In this document: piece after piece, positions 18,296 to 27,608 of the stretch
Layout: the number at the start of each line of letters is the position of its first letter
Position numbering within the stretch: the stretch's first letter is position 1
From: Flaviramulus multivorans
GTDB lineage: Bacteria; Bacteroidota; Bacteroidia; Flavobacteriales; Flavobacteriaceae
Assembly: GCF_021728415.1 (NCBI RefSeq)
Contig: NZ_JAKKDV010000003.1
Coordinates: 124,001-188,000, forward strand
Direction of reading: 5' to 3'
DNA length: 64,000 nucleotides
Notes under the pieces: generated by a model
Databases searched by the model: none
Seen by the model: only the letters and a program-made list of their open reading frames with translations
What the model was told of the DNA's origin: nothing
Translations under genes and position numbers: made by a program

Positions 18296-19261
18296 ATGAA
18301 ATACGGATTACTTAAATACGATGAAAATAAGCGTTTTTTTAATGTTGGAGACAATATACAAAGTTTGGCGGCTAAACAATTTTTGCCAAAAGTAGATGTG
18401 TTTTTAAACAGAGAAAAACTAGCAGACTATAAAGGCGATAAGGTAAAATTAATAATGAATGGTTGGTTTACCCACAATATTCATAATTGGACACCATCAG
18501 ATGATATCTCACCTATCTTTGTGTCATTCCATATGAATAATACCGCTGCACCAGCTATGCTGAGTGAAAATGGAATTGCTTACTTAAAAAAGCATGAACC
18601 CATAGGTTGTAGGGATCAATTTACTGTTAATATACTTAAAGAAAAGGGTATCGATGCGTATTTTACGGGTTGTTTAACGCTTACACTTGATTCCTATAAA
18701 GTTGATGATACTGAACGAGATGACAAAATTTATATTGTTGATCCGCTATATAGCTATCCCAGACCTGAAAAGATATTTTATAATCCTAAGATTACATTGC
18801 GTAATATCTTAAATGGAACAGCTTTTCAACTCTCAAAAAAAAGAAAGCACCTCAAAAATTTTATAAGTGATGACTTATTAAATACAGCCGAATTTATAAA
18901 TCAAGAGCCTCCTTCAAATACTTATTCTGATGAGGAAAAATTTGAAATGGCTGAAACGCTTTTAAAAAAATATGCAAAAGCTAAGTTAGTTATTACTTCT
19001 AGAATTCATTGTGCCTTACCTTGTTTGGCGCTTGGTACGCCTGTAATTTTTGTAAACGGATTTGACAGTTTTGTTGACTCGTGCAGGTTTGATGGGATTT
19101 TAGAACTTTTCAATCGTATAGACATCAATAGTAAAACAGGTGAATTTACGTCCAATTTTGGATTGAGTGGAAAAGTTAACAAGAACACCCGTGTAAAAAA
19201 TCTAGAAAAACACCATGATTTGGCTAAAGCCTTAAAGGAAAAGGTGAAATCACAATTATAA
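18296..19261 (+). CDS. Polysaccharide pyruvyl transferase family protein
   Basis: Probably adds a pyruvate ketal from phosphoenolpyruvate to a sugar of the repeat unit in the cytoplasm. The 321 residues contain the family's features. They begin MKYGLLKYDE with a GDNIQSLAAKQFLP segment near residue 22. A central TGCLTLTL motif near 121 is next (common as GCPT/S in this family). SRIHCALPCLALGTPVIFVN follows near 238, where the His-rich loop sits in a GT-B-like fold. Pyruvyl transferase families also include CsaB and WcaK. It is 5 bases downstream of the PP-loop gene and 20 bases upstream of a methyltransferase, all decorating functions. Confidence 0.84.
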   Translation: MKYGLLKYDENKRFFNVGDNIQSLAAKQFLPKVDVFLNREKLADYKGDKVKLIMNGWFTHNIHNWTPSDDISPIFVSFHMNNTAAPAMLSENGIAYLKKHEPIGCRDQFTVNILKEKGIDAYFTGCLTLTLDSYKVDDTERDDKIYIVDPLYSYPRPEKIFYNPKITLRNILNGTAFQLSKKRKHLKNFISDDLLNTAEFINQEPPSNTYSDEEKFEMAETLLKKYAKAKLVITSRIHCALPCLALGTPVIFVNGFDSFVDSCRFDGILELFNRIDINSKTGEFTSNFGLSGKVNKNTRVKNLEKHHDLAKALKEKVKSQL

Positions 19262-19281
19262 CCATCCTAAAAATCATAGAT

Positions 19282-20247
19282 ATGAAAACAGTATTAAAAT
19301 CTATTACTAAAAAACTTTTTTACACTGCACCAAAAGCCATGCAGAAAAAGCATTTAGTATTTACTGATGAGCAGGTTAATAATTTAAAAGATTCTCTTGA
19401 AAAAAACTATTTAGATAGAGGGGATACCAAAAGTAAGCTATCAAAAGAAGAGTACAATAAAGCTGTCAATGGGCAGTTATTTGAGCGATTACATTACAAC
19501 AGAAATCGCATCGCACCTTGGTTACATAGTATAAAAAACCTAAAAGGAGTTAAAATTTTAGAAATAGGATGTGGTACTGGAATTTCAACACAGGCACTTA
19601 GTGAACAAGGAGCCATTGTTACTGGAGTTGATGTTGATGCTGGGGCACTTGCTGTAGCAAAAGATCGATTAAAAATAGCAGGCTTTGATAATACCAAGTT
19701 ACATTTATTAAATGCTGATGAAATCCAGGAAAATTTTAAAAAAGAAACTTTTGACTTTATAATTTATTATGCCGTTTTAGAGCATATGACGATAAAAGAA
19801 AGGTTGGATTCTTTGAGACAGGCATGGGAAATGTTACCTAAAGATGGGTATTTAGCTGTCATAGAAACTCCCAATAGGCTTTGGTATTTCGACTCACACA
19901 CTGCGGCAATGCCTTTTTATGATTGGTTACCAGATGAATTAGCTTTTTACTATTCAAAGTTCTCAAAAAGAAAAAACTTTCAAGACACTCATAAAAAAGA
20001 TTTAAACGATGAAAACCTAGTAAACTTTTCTCGCTGGGGACGAGGTGCTAGTTATCATGAATTTGAATTAGCCATTGCACCACTAGGTGACTTAAATGTC
20101 GTTAGTTCATTAATGAAATTTGAAAAAACAACTTTCATGAAAACGGGGTTAAAAGGCTTACGCTATATAAAATTCTTAAAATCATTAAATAAAAAATTAC
20201 ATAGTGGATTTTGTTATCCTTATCTTGATATTGTTATAAAGAAATAA
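19282..20247 (+). CDS. Class I SAM-dependent methyltransferase
   Basis: A 321-residue cytosolic enzyme. Motif I is ILEIGCGTGISTQAL near residues 92-106, the ribose-binding acidic position follows as VTGVDVDAGAL near 113, a LLNADEIQ segment is near 142 and FDFIIYYAVLEHMT near 155. These are UbiG/Coq3-like features. The C-terminal about 100 residues (YDWLPDELAFYY onward) may form the acceptor-binding part. In this position it probably O-methylates a sugar of the repeat unit, but neither acceptor nor position can be read from the sequence. Confidence 0.82.
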   Translation: MKTVLKSITKKLFYTAPKAMQKKHLVFTDEQVNNLKDSLEKNYLDRGDTKSKLSKEEYNKAVNGQLFERLHYNRNRIAPWLHSIKNLKGVKILEIGCGTGISTQALSEQGAIVTGVDVDAGALAVAKDRLKIAGFDNTKLHLLNADEIQENFKKETFDFIIYYAVLEHMTIKERLDSLRQAWEMLPKDGYLAVIETPNRLWYFDSHTAAMPFYDWLPDELAFYYSKFSKRKNFQDTHKKDLNDENLVNFSRWGRGASYHEFELAIAPLGDLNVVSSLMKFEKTTFMKTGLKGLRYIKFLKSLNKKLHSGFCYPYLDIVIKK

Positions 20248-20252
20248 TCTAT

Positions 20253-21371
20253 ATGCCCCAAAAAGTTCTCTATATAACTAATGCAATATCTGGACCGGGA
20301 GGTTTAGAGCGTGTTTTATCAATAAAAGCAAGTTATTTAGTAGAACATTTTAATTATGAAGTGCATATAATAACTATCAACCAAAATAGCACAGACACCT
20401 TTTATAAATTCCATCCAAACATTTCTCAGCACGACATTTTAGCTTCAGGAAACCCTATTAAATATTTTACTACGTATTTAAAATCTATAAAAAGGTATAT
20501 AAAAATAATCAAACCTGATGTAATATCAGTATGTGATGACGGGTTAAAGGGCTTGTTTTTACCTCTATTTATTAGGAAAAAATGTCCAATGATTTATGAA
20601 AGACATGTTTCAAAAAACATTGAAATAAAAAACGATAATAACTCTGTTTTTCAAAAACTTCTAACTTTTATTAAATTTAAATTAATGAATGTAGGTGGAA
20701 GCTTTTATGACAAGTTTATTGTGCTTACTAATGGCAATAAGAACGAATGGAATTTAAATAATTTAGAAGTTATACCTAACCCTTTATCTTTTTTTCCTAA
20801 GGAAACTGAAATCAGTTCTTTGGAAAGCAAAAGAGTTATTACAGTAGGTAAACATAGTTTTCAAAAAGGATATGACCGATTAATTAGGAGTTGGAAAAAA
20901 GTAATTTCAAACCACCCTGATTGGACACTTGATATTTACGGTACTATTAATGAACATGTTGGACTAGAGCAACTTGCAATAGGTTTAGGTGTTGATAATT
21001 CTATCAATTTCTTTCAACCAGTTAAAAATATTCAAGATAAATATAAAGAATCATCAATTTACGTTATGTCTTCTAGATATGAAGGTTTTGGTATGGTGCT
21101 CATTGAGGCAATGGCTTATGGCGTACCTTGTATTTCTTTTGACTGCCCATACGGACCATCAGACATCATTCAGGACAATAAAAACGGTATTTTGGTTGAA
21201 AACGGGGATATTAATGCATTATCAAACCAAATTTCTAAATTAATAACAGATGTTAATTTAAGAAAATCTCTGGGTAAAGAAGCAAGAAACGATGTGGAGG
21301 ATTTTCTACCAAACAAGATTGTCGCTAAATGGCATAGTCTGTTTCAAAGTTTAATTTCTACAGCCACATAA
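20253..21371 (+). CDS. Glycosyltransferase family 4 (GT-B)
   Basis: A 372-residue cytoplasmic or membrane-associated transferase. The N-terminal domain begins VLYITNAISGPGGLERVLS, with the Gly-rich acceptor-side loop. The C-terminal donor domain has VGKHSFQKGYDRLIRSWK near residue 198 and the donor-binding signature SRYEGFGMVLIEAMAYGVPCISFDC near 273-297, containing the E-x7-E type acidic pair. The closely similar next gene suggests a duplication with changed specificity. Linkage and sugar cannot be predicted. It starts 5 bases after the methyltransferase stop. Confidence 0.86.
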   Translation: MPQKVLYITNAISGPGGLERVLSIKASYLVEHFNYEVHIITINQNSTDTFYKFHPNISQHDILASGNPIKYFTTYLKSIKRYIKIIKPDVISVCDDGLKGLFLPLFIRKKCPMIYERHVSKNIEIKNDNNSVFQKLLTFIKFKLMNVGGSFYDKFIVLTNGNKNEWNLNNLEVIPNPLSFFPKETEISSLESKRVITVGKHSFQKGYDRLIRSWKKVISNHPDWTLDIYGTINEHVGLEQLAIGLGVDNSINFFQPVKNIQDKYKESSIYVMSSRYEGFGMVLIEAMAYGVPCISFDCPYGPSDIIQDNKNGILVENGDINALSNQISKLITDVNLRKSLGKEARNDVEDFLPNKIVAKWHSLFQSLISTAT

Positions 21372-21372
21372 A

Positions 21373-22506
21373 ATGAAAATTGTTTTTATTATAGATCAAG
21401 TTTACTTACATGGCGGCATCGAACGGGTGCTATCAATAAAGGCCAATTATTTGTCACAGCTTGATTATAATCAAATATCAATAATTACAACGGAGCAGAG
21501 AAACAAAAAACCTTGTTATACTTTCAATAACAACATAATTTTTAAAGATTTAAAAATAAATTACTGTAGAAGCAAGTCTTATTTCCATCCACTTAATTTA
21601 TTAAAATCTATAAAGCATATTTTTAGATTAAAGAAAACAATCAAAAACATCAATCCAGATGTGGTAGTTGTATGTAGTCATAGTTCCGACACTTATTTTG
21701 TCCCTTTTATAAACAAATCAATTCCTAAAATAAAAGAGTTTCATTATTCAAAATCTATTGAAGAAAACAAACGTAACAAACATGGAATTACCTTAAAGAA
21801 ATTATTTTTTTCCTTTACAGATTATGTTGAAAAAAAATATGATAAAATTATTATATTAAATCCAGATGAGTCTAAGTATTATAAAAGTAATAACACTATT
21901 GTAATACCAAACCCACTTACCTTTTTTCCAGAAAAAGTTTCCAATTTAAATAGTAAAATAATTATCTCGGCAGGAAGAATAGCACCTGTAAAAGGTTACG
22001 ATAAGCTTATAGATATATGGGCAAATGCTTCCAAAAAGCTACCGGAATGGGAATTACATATTTATGGAGATGGCAACTCAATATACTTAAAACAATTACG
22101 AGATAAAATTGGGGCATTAAACCTTCAAGATACTTTAAGTTTAAAAGGCTCAACGGACAATATTGAGGCTAAAATGCTCAATGCATCAATTTATGTAATG
22201 ACCTCGCATAATGAATGTTTTCCACTTGTTTTATTAGAGGCTCAAGCATGTGGGTTACCGATTATTTCTTTTGATTGTCCTCATGGACCTCGAAACATAA
22301 TTAATAAAGATAATGGTTTGTTAATTCCTGTGTCCGATATTCATTTGTTTGCAAATAAACTAGTTGAGTTGGCTAGCGAGAGTAAAGAATTACAAATTAT
22401 GGGAGAAAATGCACGAAAAAATGCTTATAATTATAGCGTAGATAAAATTATGGCAATGTGGTTAAACATGTTTAAAGATCTTGTATCAAATAAAGACAAT
22501 TTTTAA
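21373..22506 (+). CDS. Glycosyltransferase family 4 (GT-B), paralog of the preceding gene
   Basis: 377 residues, aligning along its length with the protein at 20253. Shared features include GGIERVLSIKANYL near residue 12, VIPNPLTFFPEKV near 176, SAGRIAPVKGYDKLIDIW near 196 and SHNECFPLVLLEAQACGLPIISFDCPHGPRNII near 276. The donor-site motif has Glu-Cys-Phe where the paralog has Glu-Gly-Phe, consistent with a different nucleotide sugar. It begins 1 base after the upstream stop, and its stop overlaps the next start by one base. Successive addition of two sugars by these paralogs is likely. Confidence 0.86.
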   Translation: MKIVFIIDQVYLHGGIERVLSIKANYLSQLDYNQISIITTEQRNKKPCYTFNNNIIFKDLKINYCRSKSYFHPLNLLKSIKHIFRLKKTIKNINPDVVVVCSHSSDTYFVPFINKSIPKIKEFHYSKSIEENKRNKHGITLKKLFFSFTDYVEKKYDKIIILNPDESKYYKSNNTIVIPNPLTFFPEKVSNLNSKIIISAGRIAPVKGYDKLIDIWANASKKLPEWELHIYGDGNSIYLKQLRDKIGALNLQDTLSLKGSTDNIEAKMLNASIYVMTSHNECFPLVLLEAQACGLPIISFDCPHGPRNIINKDNGLLIPVSDIHLFANKLVELASESKELQIMGENARKNAYNYSVDKIMAMWLNMFKDLVSNKDNF

Positions 22507-23057
22507 TGAACCTATTAATTAACATATTTAAAATTTTTCTAATTCCACACATTATTTTATACAATAGGAGTAGAAATAAAAAAGCGATTGATATGGATAT
22601 TGATAGATGGGCTAATTCTAAAAAACGAAGTGGAAGTAAAGTATCGTTACTACTACACTTTCTTGCATATTCAACAGATTTTAGAACCATTTTTTATTTT
22701 AGAAATCGGGGTATTATTTCAAGCATACTAAATTTGTATTGCCCTCGAGAAAAATATTTCAGAATCGACATGACTACAAAATTGGGTGGTGGTATATTAA
22801 CTGGACATCCTTACAGCACAATATTAAATGCCGACAGCATTGGAGAAAATTTTTATGTAAACCATTTAGTTACAGTTGGTGAAATAAATGGCAAAAGACC
22901 AACTATTGGTAATAACGTTTCCATTTACACAGGTGCAATAGTAATTGGTGATATTAAAATCGGTAATAATGTTAATATTGGTGCAGGGTCAGTAGTTGTT
23001 AAGGATGTACCAGATAATTGTACCGTTGTGGGAAATCCAGCCAGAGTAATTAACTAA
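22506..23057 (+). CDS. Left-handed beta-helix (serine acetyltransferase-like) acyltransferase
   Basis: 183 residues. The N-terminal about 80 are basic and partly hydrophobic. The C-terminal part is a left-handed parallel beta-helix of hexapeptide repeats: NADSIGENFYVNHLVTVG, NNVSIYTGAIVIGDIKIGNNVNIGAGSVV, and the closing VVKDVPDNCTVVGNPARVI that caps CysE/WcaF-type enzymes. The His in YVNHLVTVGE is the likely catalytic base. It probably acetylates a sugar hydroxyl with acetyl-CoA in the cytoplasm. It is the last gene of the 13-23 kb run and a 237-base gap follows. Confidence 0.82.
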   Translation: MNLLINIFKIFLIPHIILYNRSRNKKAIDMDIDRWANSKKRSGSKVSLLLHFLAYSTDFRTIFYFRNRGIISSILNLYCPREKYFRIDMTTKLGGGILTGHPYSTILNADSIGENFYVNHLVTVGEINGKRPTIGNNVSIYTGAIVIGDIKIGNNVNIGAGSVVVKDVPDNCTVVGNPARVIN

Positions 23058-23294
23058 ACATGAATGGATAAAAACTCAAACTAAACTTCAATTTGATTGT
23101 TTGCTATAATTACAACGAAATTATTGTTAATTCATAGATTAAAAATTGAACTACTTCGTAAATGCTTTATGTTAGCAACGTTATTATTAGTCTTCCCTCT
23201 GAAATAAATTAATATTAGCATCTGGATTAGAATTATTTCTAAATGCAAAGTTTTTAGAACTCTAGTTTATTAATGGTAATAATATAATAATAAA

Positions 23295-24779
23295 ATGAAC
23301 TTACTTGACAACCTACAGCAATCTATAAACAGTAATCTCAATAGAAATGCTTTTTGTATAAACAACACGTTTTATACGTATAAGCAATTGGCTGAGGTGG
23401 TGTCTAATATTCGAATTTCTATAAAAAAATCTTGTAATCCTAAAGAAACAAATATTGGTTTAATAACTAATGATGATATATATACTTATGCTTCTATTAT
23501 AGCCCTATGGTTAGAAGGAAAAGCTTATATCCCTTTGAATCCAGATTTTCCAACTGATAGAAACTTAACGGTTATTAAACAAGCGTATATTAACTCTGTC
23601 TTAGATTCATCAGAAAAAACAATTTTCACTCAATTTAATTCTATTCGTACCCTGAATTTAGAAGACTCTGAATTTAATTTATCTCCCAATACAGTTACTA
23701 AAGAGACATTAGCATATATTTTTTTTACTTCTGGAACAACTGGCACGCCAAAAGGAGTTCCTATAACTTTTGGTAATTTATCGAGTTTTATTGAAGCCCA
23801 ATGGGCGTTAAATTATAAAATAACTTATGAAGACAGATGTTTGCAAATGTTCGAGCTAACTTTTGATTTATCTGTAGTATCTTATTTAGCACCTTTACTT
23901 AAAGGCGCTTGTGTGTATACAATCCCAAAGGATGAAATAAAGTATAGTTATATTTTTGAACTCATGGAAGATCATCAACTAACGTATTCTTTAATGGTCC
24001 CTTCTATTCTACATTATTTAAGGCCCTATTTTGATGAAATTAATTGCCCATCCATGAAGTTTAGTTTGTTTTGTGGTGAAGCTCTACCCTTAGATGTAAC
24101 AGAAGAATGGAGTAAGTGTATTCCAAATGCTACTATCGCAAATGTTTATGGGCCAACGGAGTGTACTATTTATTGTATGGATTACACATATAAAAGGGGT
24201 GAAAAAAATAAAACGCATAATGGTATTTTAACTATTGGTAAAGACATGATAAATACATCTACAATAATAGTTGATGATGATAATAATGAAGTAGACATAG
24301 GAAAACCTGGTGAATTGTGTTTAAGTGGTAAACAACTAACAACTGGTTATTGGGAAAACGAAGAAAAAAATAAAAAAGTATTCTTTTATAAGAATCATGA
24401 AGGAACAAATACTAGATTTTATAGAACTGGTGATTTGTGTTGTGCTGATGAAGATGGTGATGTTTTGTATTTAGGTAGAGTTGATTTTCAAGCCAAAATA
24501 CAGGGTTTTAGAGTAGAATTATCTGAAATTGAGTATCATGCAAAAGCAACTTTAAATAAACTTAATGTAGTTGCGCTAGCTTTTACCAATAATATTCAAA
24601 ACACAGAGATTGGTTTAGTAATAGAGTCAAATCCAATTGATACAAAACTATTATTTGAATATTTTAATGATAAATTACCAAAATATATGATACCTACTCA
24701 AATAAAATTTATTGAAAGTTTTCCATTGAATTCAAATGGCAAAACCGATAGAAATAAGCTTACTCAACTTTTTGCATAA
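23295..24779 (+). CDS. DltA-like adenylating ligase (aminoacyl/acyl-ACP loading), copy 1
   Basis: An ANL-superfamily enzyme of 494 residues, the size of D-alanine:carrier ligase DltA. It activates a carboxylate as the adenylate and loads it on the phosphopantetheine arm of a carrier protein. Motifs seen are A3 FFTSGTTGTPKGVP near 144-157, A5 NVYGPTECT near 283, A7 FYRTGDLC near 376, A8 GRVDFQAKIQGFRVELSEIE near 395, and the A10 Lys in NSNGKTDRNKL near 480. The short hinge and lack of extra domains fit a free-standing adenylation enzyme. A carrier-protein gene starts 11 bases downstream, then MBOAT and SGNH genes, the DltA-DltC-DltB-DltD set. D-alanine is the family default, but the substrate is not established. 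Confidence 0.87.
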   Translation: MNLLDNLQQSINSNLNRNAFCINNTFYTYKQLAEVVSNIRISIKKSCNPKETNIGLITNDDIYTYASIIALWLEGKAYIPLNPDFPTDRNLTVIKQAYINSVLDSSEKTIFTQFNSIRTLNLEDSEFNLSPNTVTKETLAYIFFTSGTTGTPKGVPITFGNLSSFIEAQWALNYKITYEDRCLQMFELTFDLSVVSYLAPLLKGACVYTIPKDEIKYSYIFELMEDHQLTYSLMVPSILHYLRPYFDEINCPSMKFSLFCGEALPLDVTEEWSKCIPNATIANVYGPTECTIYCMDYTYKRGEKNKTHNGILTIGKDMINTSTIIVDDDNNEVDIGKPGELCLSGKQLTTGYWENEEKNKKVFFYKNHEGTNTRFYRTGDLCCADEDGDVLYLGRVDFQAKIQGFRVELSEIEYHAKATLNKLNVVALAFTNNIQNTEIGLVIESNPIDTKLLFEYFNDKLPKYMIPTQIKFIESFPLNSNGKTDRNKLTQLFA

Positions 24780-24790
24780 ATATTATTAAA

Positions 24791-25030
24791 ATGGAAACCA
24801 TAACTATAAAGGACACTATCAGGCAAGTATTGGAATCAATACTAAATCATAACAACTTTGAAATGCATGATGAATTAACCGCCAAAGATGTAGATGGTTG
24901 GGATTCATTATCTCATATGATGATAATAACCAAAATTGAAGAAGCTTTTAATATTAAGTTTAAACTTAGGGATCTAAATAAGCTTAAAAATATGGGGTCT
25001 CTTGTTTCAGTAATTCAAAGTAAACTCTAA
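24791..25030 (+). CDS. Acyl/aminoacyl carrier protein, copy 1
   Basis: A 79-residue acidic four-helix carrier protein. The phosphopantetheine attachment site is DVDGWDSLSHMM with Ser39. It resembles DltC-type and stand-alone peptidyl carrier proteins. It lies between the ligase (11-base gap) and the MBOAT gene (10-base gap), so it is the obvious shuttle handing the activated group to the membrane transferase. It is close in sequence to the carrier at 56403, which accompanies the second ligase. Confidence 0.88.
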   Translation: METITIKDTIRQVLESILNHNNFEMHDELTAKDVDGWDSLSHMMIITKIEEAFNIKFKLRDLNKLKNMGSLVSVIQSKL

Positions 25031-25040
25031 ACTTAAATAG

Positions 25041-26486
25041 GTGGTATTTAATTCTTTTAGCTTCGTAGTTTTTTTAGTTCCTGTGCTAATTATTTATTGG
25101 GCTTTTTTCAAAAAAAGCTCAGTATACCAAAACATGATCTTATTGGTATCAAGCATAATTTTTTATGCTTACGCAGATTACAGGTTCTTAATTTTACTTG
25201 TTTTAAGCATAATAATAAACTATTACCTTGGGTTAAAAATTCGTAAGGCAGAAAAAGAAGTGCTTCAACGCCGTTTTTTATATTTAGGCTTAATATTTAA
25301 CATAGGATTATTAATTTACTTTAAGTATTTCAATTTTTTTTATGAAAGCTTCGTAAAAGTCTTGAATGTTTTTTCAGCAGATTTAAGCTATAATTCACTT
25401 CAGATACTACTTCCTTTAGGAATAAGCTTTTTTACATTTCAAACGTTAGGGTATTTAATTGATGTTTATAATGAAGAAATTGAGCCAAGTAAAAATTTAT
25501 TAGAATTTTCATTATTTGTAAGCTATTTTCCAAAAATACTTTCTGGTCCTATAGAGAGAGCTTCTAAAATGATGCCTCAAATTAAAGAAAAAAGAAACTT
25601 TTCATACGATGTGTTTGTTGATGGATTAAGGCAGATTCTGTGGGGTCTCTTTGCTAAGGTTGTTATTGCAGAAAATTGTGCTGATTTTGTAGACCTCATT
25701 TTTGATAATTACACGGATTATTCTGGAAGCGTATTGTTAATTGGGGCTACATTTTATGCCATACAATTATATGCCGATTTTTCTGGTTACTCAAATATGG
25801 CAATTGGGGTATCGAAATTATTTGGGATTCAATTAATGCGGAATTTTGCAACACCATTTTTCTCAAAAAATATTAGCGATTTTTGGAGGAAATGGCATAT
25901 ATCTTTAACTACTTGGATGTTGGACTATGTGTTCACACCGCTTTCATTTACTTTAAGAAAATATCAAAAAACGGGTTTGATTATTTCTATTGTTTTTACA
26001 TTCGTTTTAGTAGGCTTTTGGCATGGAGCAAATTGGACATTTGTTTTTTATGGTTTACTCCATGGTATATATTTTATTCCATTAGTTTATTATGGAAAGT
26101 TAAACTCATCAAAAACTACAGCAGAAAACAACTTAATACCATCTTTTAAAAATTCTATAAAAATGGTGTCTCTTTTTATGATAATTGTGCTAACCGATGT
26201 ATTCTTTCGAGTGGATACTGTTTTTTTAGGGTTTCAATATTTACAAGGGATTTTTTCAAAAAGTTTATTTTATTCGCCAGAAATCATAATGGGGAATACT
26301 ACCTATATAACTTTCGCCTTAGTATTATTTTTTTTATTTATTGAGTGGATAAATAAAGAAAAGAGCCATGACTTTGATATCAGAAATTATAAACTAGTAG
26401 TGAGATGGACGTGTTATACTTTCGTATTTGTTCTCACTTTAATTTTTGGTAAAACATCAGAAACATTTATATATTTTCAATTTTAA
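25041..26486 (+). CDS. MBOAT family O-acyltransferase (DltB/AlgI-like), ACP-linked subclass, copy 1
   Basis: A polytopic inner-membrane protein of 481 residues with about 10-12 hydrophobic segments. It should move an acyl or aminoacyl group across the membrane from carrier protein to an extracytoplasmic acceptor. The conserved MBOAT His is in GFWHGANWTF near residue 329. Other family signatures are PLGISFFTFQTLGYLIDVY near 128, GPIERASKMMPQ near 172 and SDFWRKWHISLTTW near 280. In place of the AlgI-type IPLGG loop it has VFTPLSF, shared only with the MBOAT at 29579. It ends in FIYFQF like every MBOAT here. A GTG start is chosen because it gives MVFNSFSF, matching the others. Confidence 0.9.
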   Translation: MVFNSFSFVVFLVPVLIIYWAFFKKSSVYQNMILLVSSIIFYAYADYRFLILLVLSIIINYYLGLKIRKAEKEVLQRRFLYLGLIFNIGLLIYFKYFNFFYESFVKVLNVFSADLSYNSLQILLPLGISFFTFQTLGYLIDVYNEEIEPSKNLLEFSLFVSYFPKILSGPIERASKMMPQIKEKRNFSYDVFVDGLRQILWGLFAKVVIAENCADFVDLIFDNYTDYSGSVLLIGATFYAIQLYADFSGYSNMAIGVSKLFGIQLMRNFATPFFSKNISDFWRKWHISLTTWMLDYVFTPLSFTLRKYQKTGLIISIVFTFVLVGFWHGANWTFVFYGLLHGIYFIPLVYYGKLNSSKTTAENNLIPSFKNSIKMVSLFMIIVLTDVFFRVDTVFLGFQYLQGIFSKSLFYSPEIIMGNTTYITFALVLFFLFIEWINKEKSHDFDIRNYKLVVRWTCYTFVFVLTLIFGKTSETFIYFQF

Positions 26487-26489
26487 ATT

Positions 26490-27422
26490 ATGAAATCATT
26501 AGTAATAAAATTATGCTTGTTTTTAATAATATGTTTGACAATTATTTCATTCTTATTATTCAACTTTGGTGGAAATATTGATTATTTCTATGAAAAATTC
26601 ACAACGCCAAAAACTAAATCCATGATAATTGGTGATTCAAGAAGTTTCCAAGGAATCCAACCAAGTATAATAAATGAATATTTTAAAAATAGCAATGTCG
26701 AACTTCCTATGTTTAATTATAGTTTTACTATTGCTCAAGCAATTATTGGCCCACTATATAATAAAAGTATCCTTAAAAAATTAGATAAGTCAACCAAAAA
26801 TGGTCTTTTTATTATATCAATTACACCACAAATGCTAACAGAGCATGATGGTTACAGCAATATAAATGGGGAGTTTAGAGAACAAGGTCAACCACCTCAT
26901 AATATGATTTTTGTAGATGTAAATCCTAACTACGAGTATTTTTTTAAAAACCTTTCCTTTTTTCACTTTAAAGCAATGTTTCGAAAAAGTTCTACAACAC
27001 ATAAAGATGGTTGGTTAGAAGAAACAAACTTACCTAGGAATGAAAAAGTCTTTGAAGAATGGAAAAGCAATGGGATTGAGGTTTTTTTAAAAGAAGCAAA
27101 AAAGGCAAGTCTCTCTAATACCCGAATTGAAAGTTTGCATGAACTAATAAATCAATTAAAAGAAAAAGGAAATGTGTATTTACTTAGAATGCCAATAAGT
27201 AATGAATATTATGGTTATGAAGAAAAGTATTTTCCGGAGATTAATAAAATACTTGATTCAATTTCTAAGTTAACGAATGTGGATTATTTTAATTTTAATA
27301 ATATAAAAAACAGCTACGGCACCTATGATGGGCATCATTTAAATAAGTTTGATGGTAAAATTTTCTCTAAAGATCTCTGTGATCTAATTCAGAGTAGTCT
27401 TTTAAAAAAAGAAACTAAGTAG
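26490..27422 (+). CDS. DltD/SGNH-like membrane-anchored partner of the MBOAT, copy 1
   Basis: 310 residues, one N-terminal membrane helix (about residues 5-25) and a periplasmic SGNH-hydrolase-like domain. The block I motif MIIGDSRS puts the nucleophilic Ser at residue 50, directly after a FTTPKTKS stretch shared with the copy at 31031. A TYDGHHLN motif near residue 279 supplies the Asp-x-x-His pair. Proteins of this type (DltD, AlgJ/AlgX, PatB) complete O-acyl transfer to the polymer with their MBOAT partner. It begins 3 bases after the MBOAT stop and closes the first cassette. Confidence 0.8.
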   Translation: MKSLVIKLCLFLIICLTIISFLLFNFGGNIDYFYEKFTTPKTKSMIIGDSRSFQGIQPSIINEYFKNSNVELPMFNYSFTIAQAIIGPLYNKSILKKLDKSTKNGLFIISITPQMLTEHDGYSNINGEFREQGQPPHNMIFVDVNPNYEYFFKNLSFFHFKAMFRKSSTTHKDGWLEETNLPRNEKVFEEWKSNGIEVFLKEAKKASLSNTRIESLHELINQLKEKGNVYLLRMPISNEYYGYEEKYFPEINKILDSISKLTNVDYFNFNNIKNSYGTYDGHHLNKFDGKIFSKDLCDLIQSSLLKKETK

Positions 27423-27608
27423 AAACTTGTTTTTATTACATTAGCTTACAATTGTGCTTTCTCAAACTTTAACAAATATAGAATTTCCCTCTTTAACTAT
27501 TTCTTAGCACATTTAGACGAATTTTTATGCTATTACGCATATCTTGAAAAAAAAATCAACATATTTGTTTGTCAAATTTTATAGACTTAAAGCCTAAATT
27601 GAACAAAA

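Noticed and set aside
23058-23294. Promoter for the first cassette in the 237-base gap
   Set aside because: No TAnnTTTG match with reasonable spacing was found. The gap suggests a possible transcription break, but no specific element can be supported.
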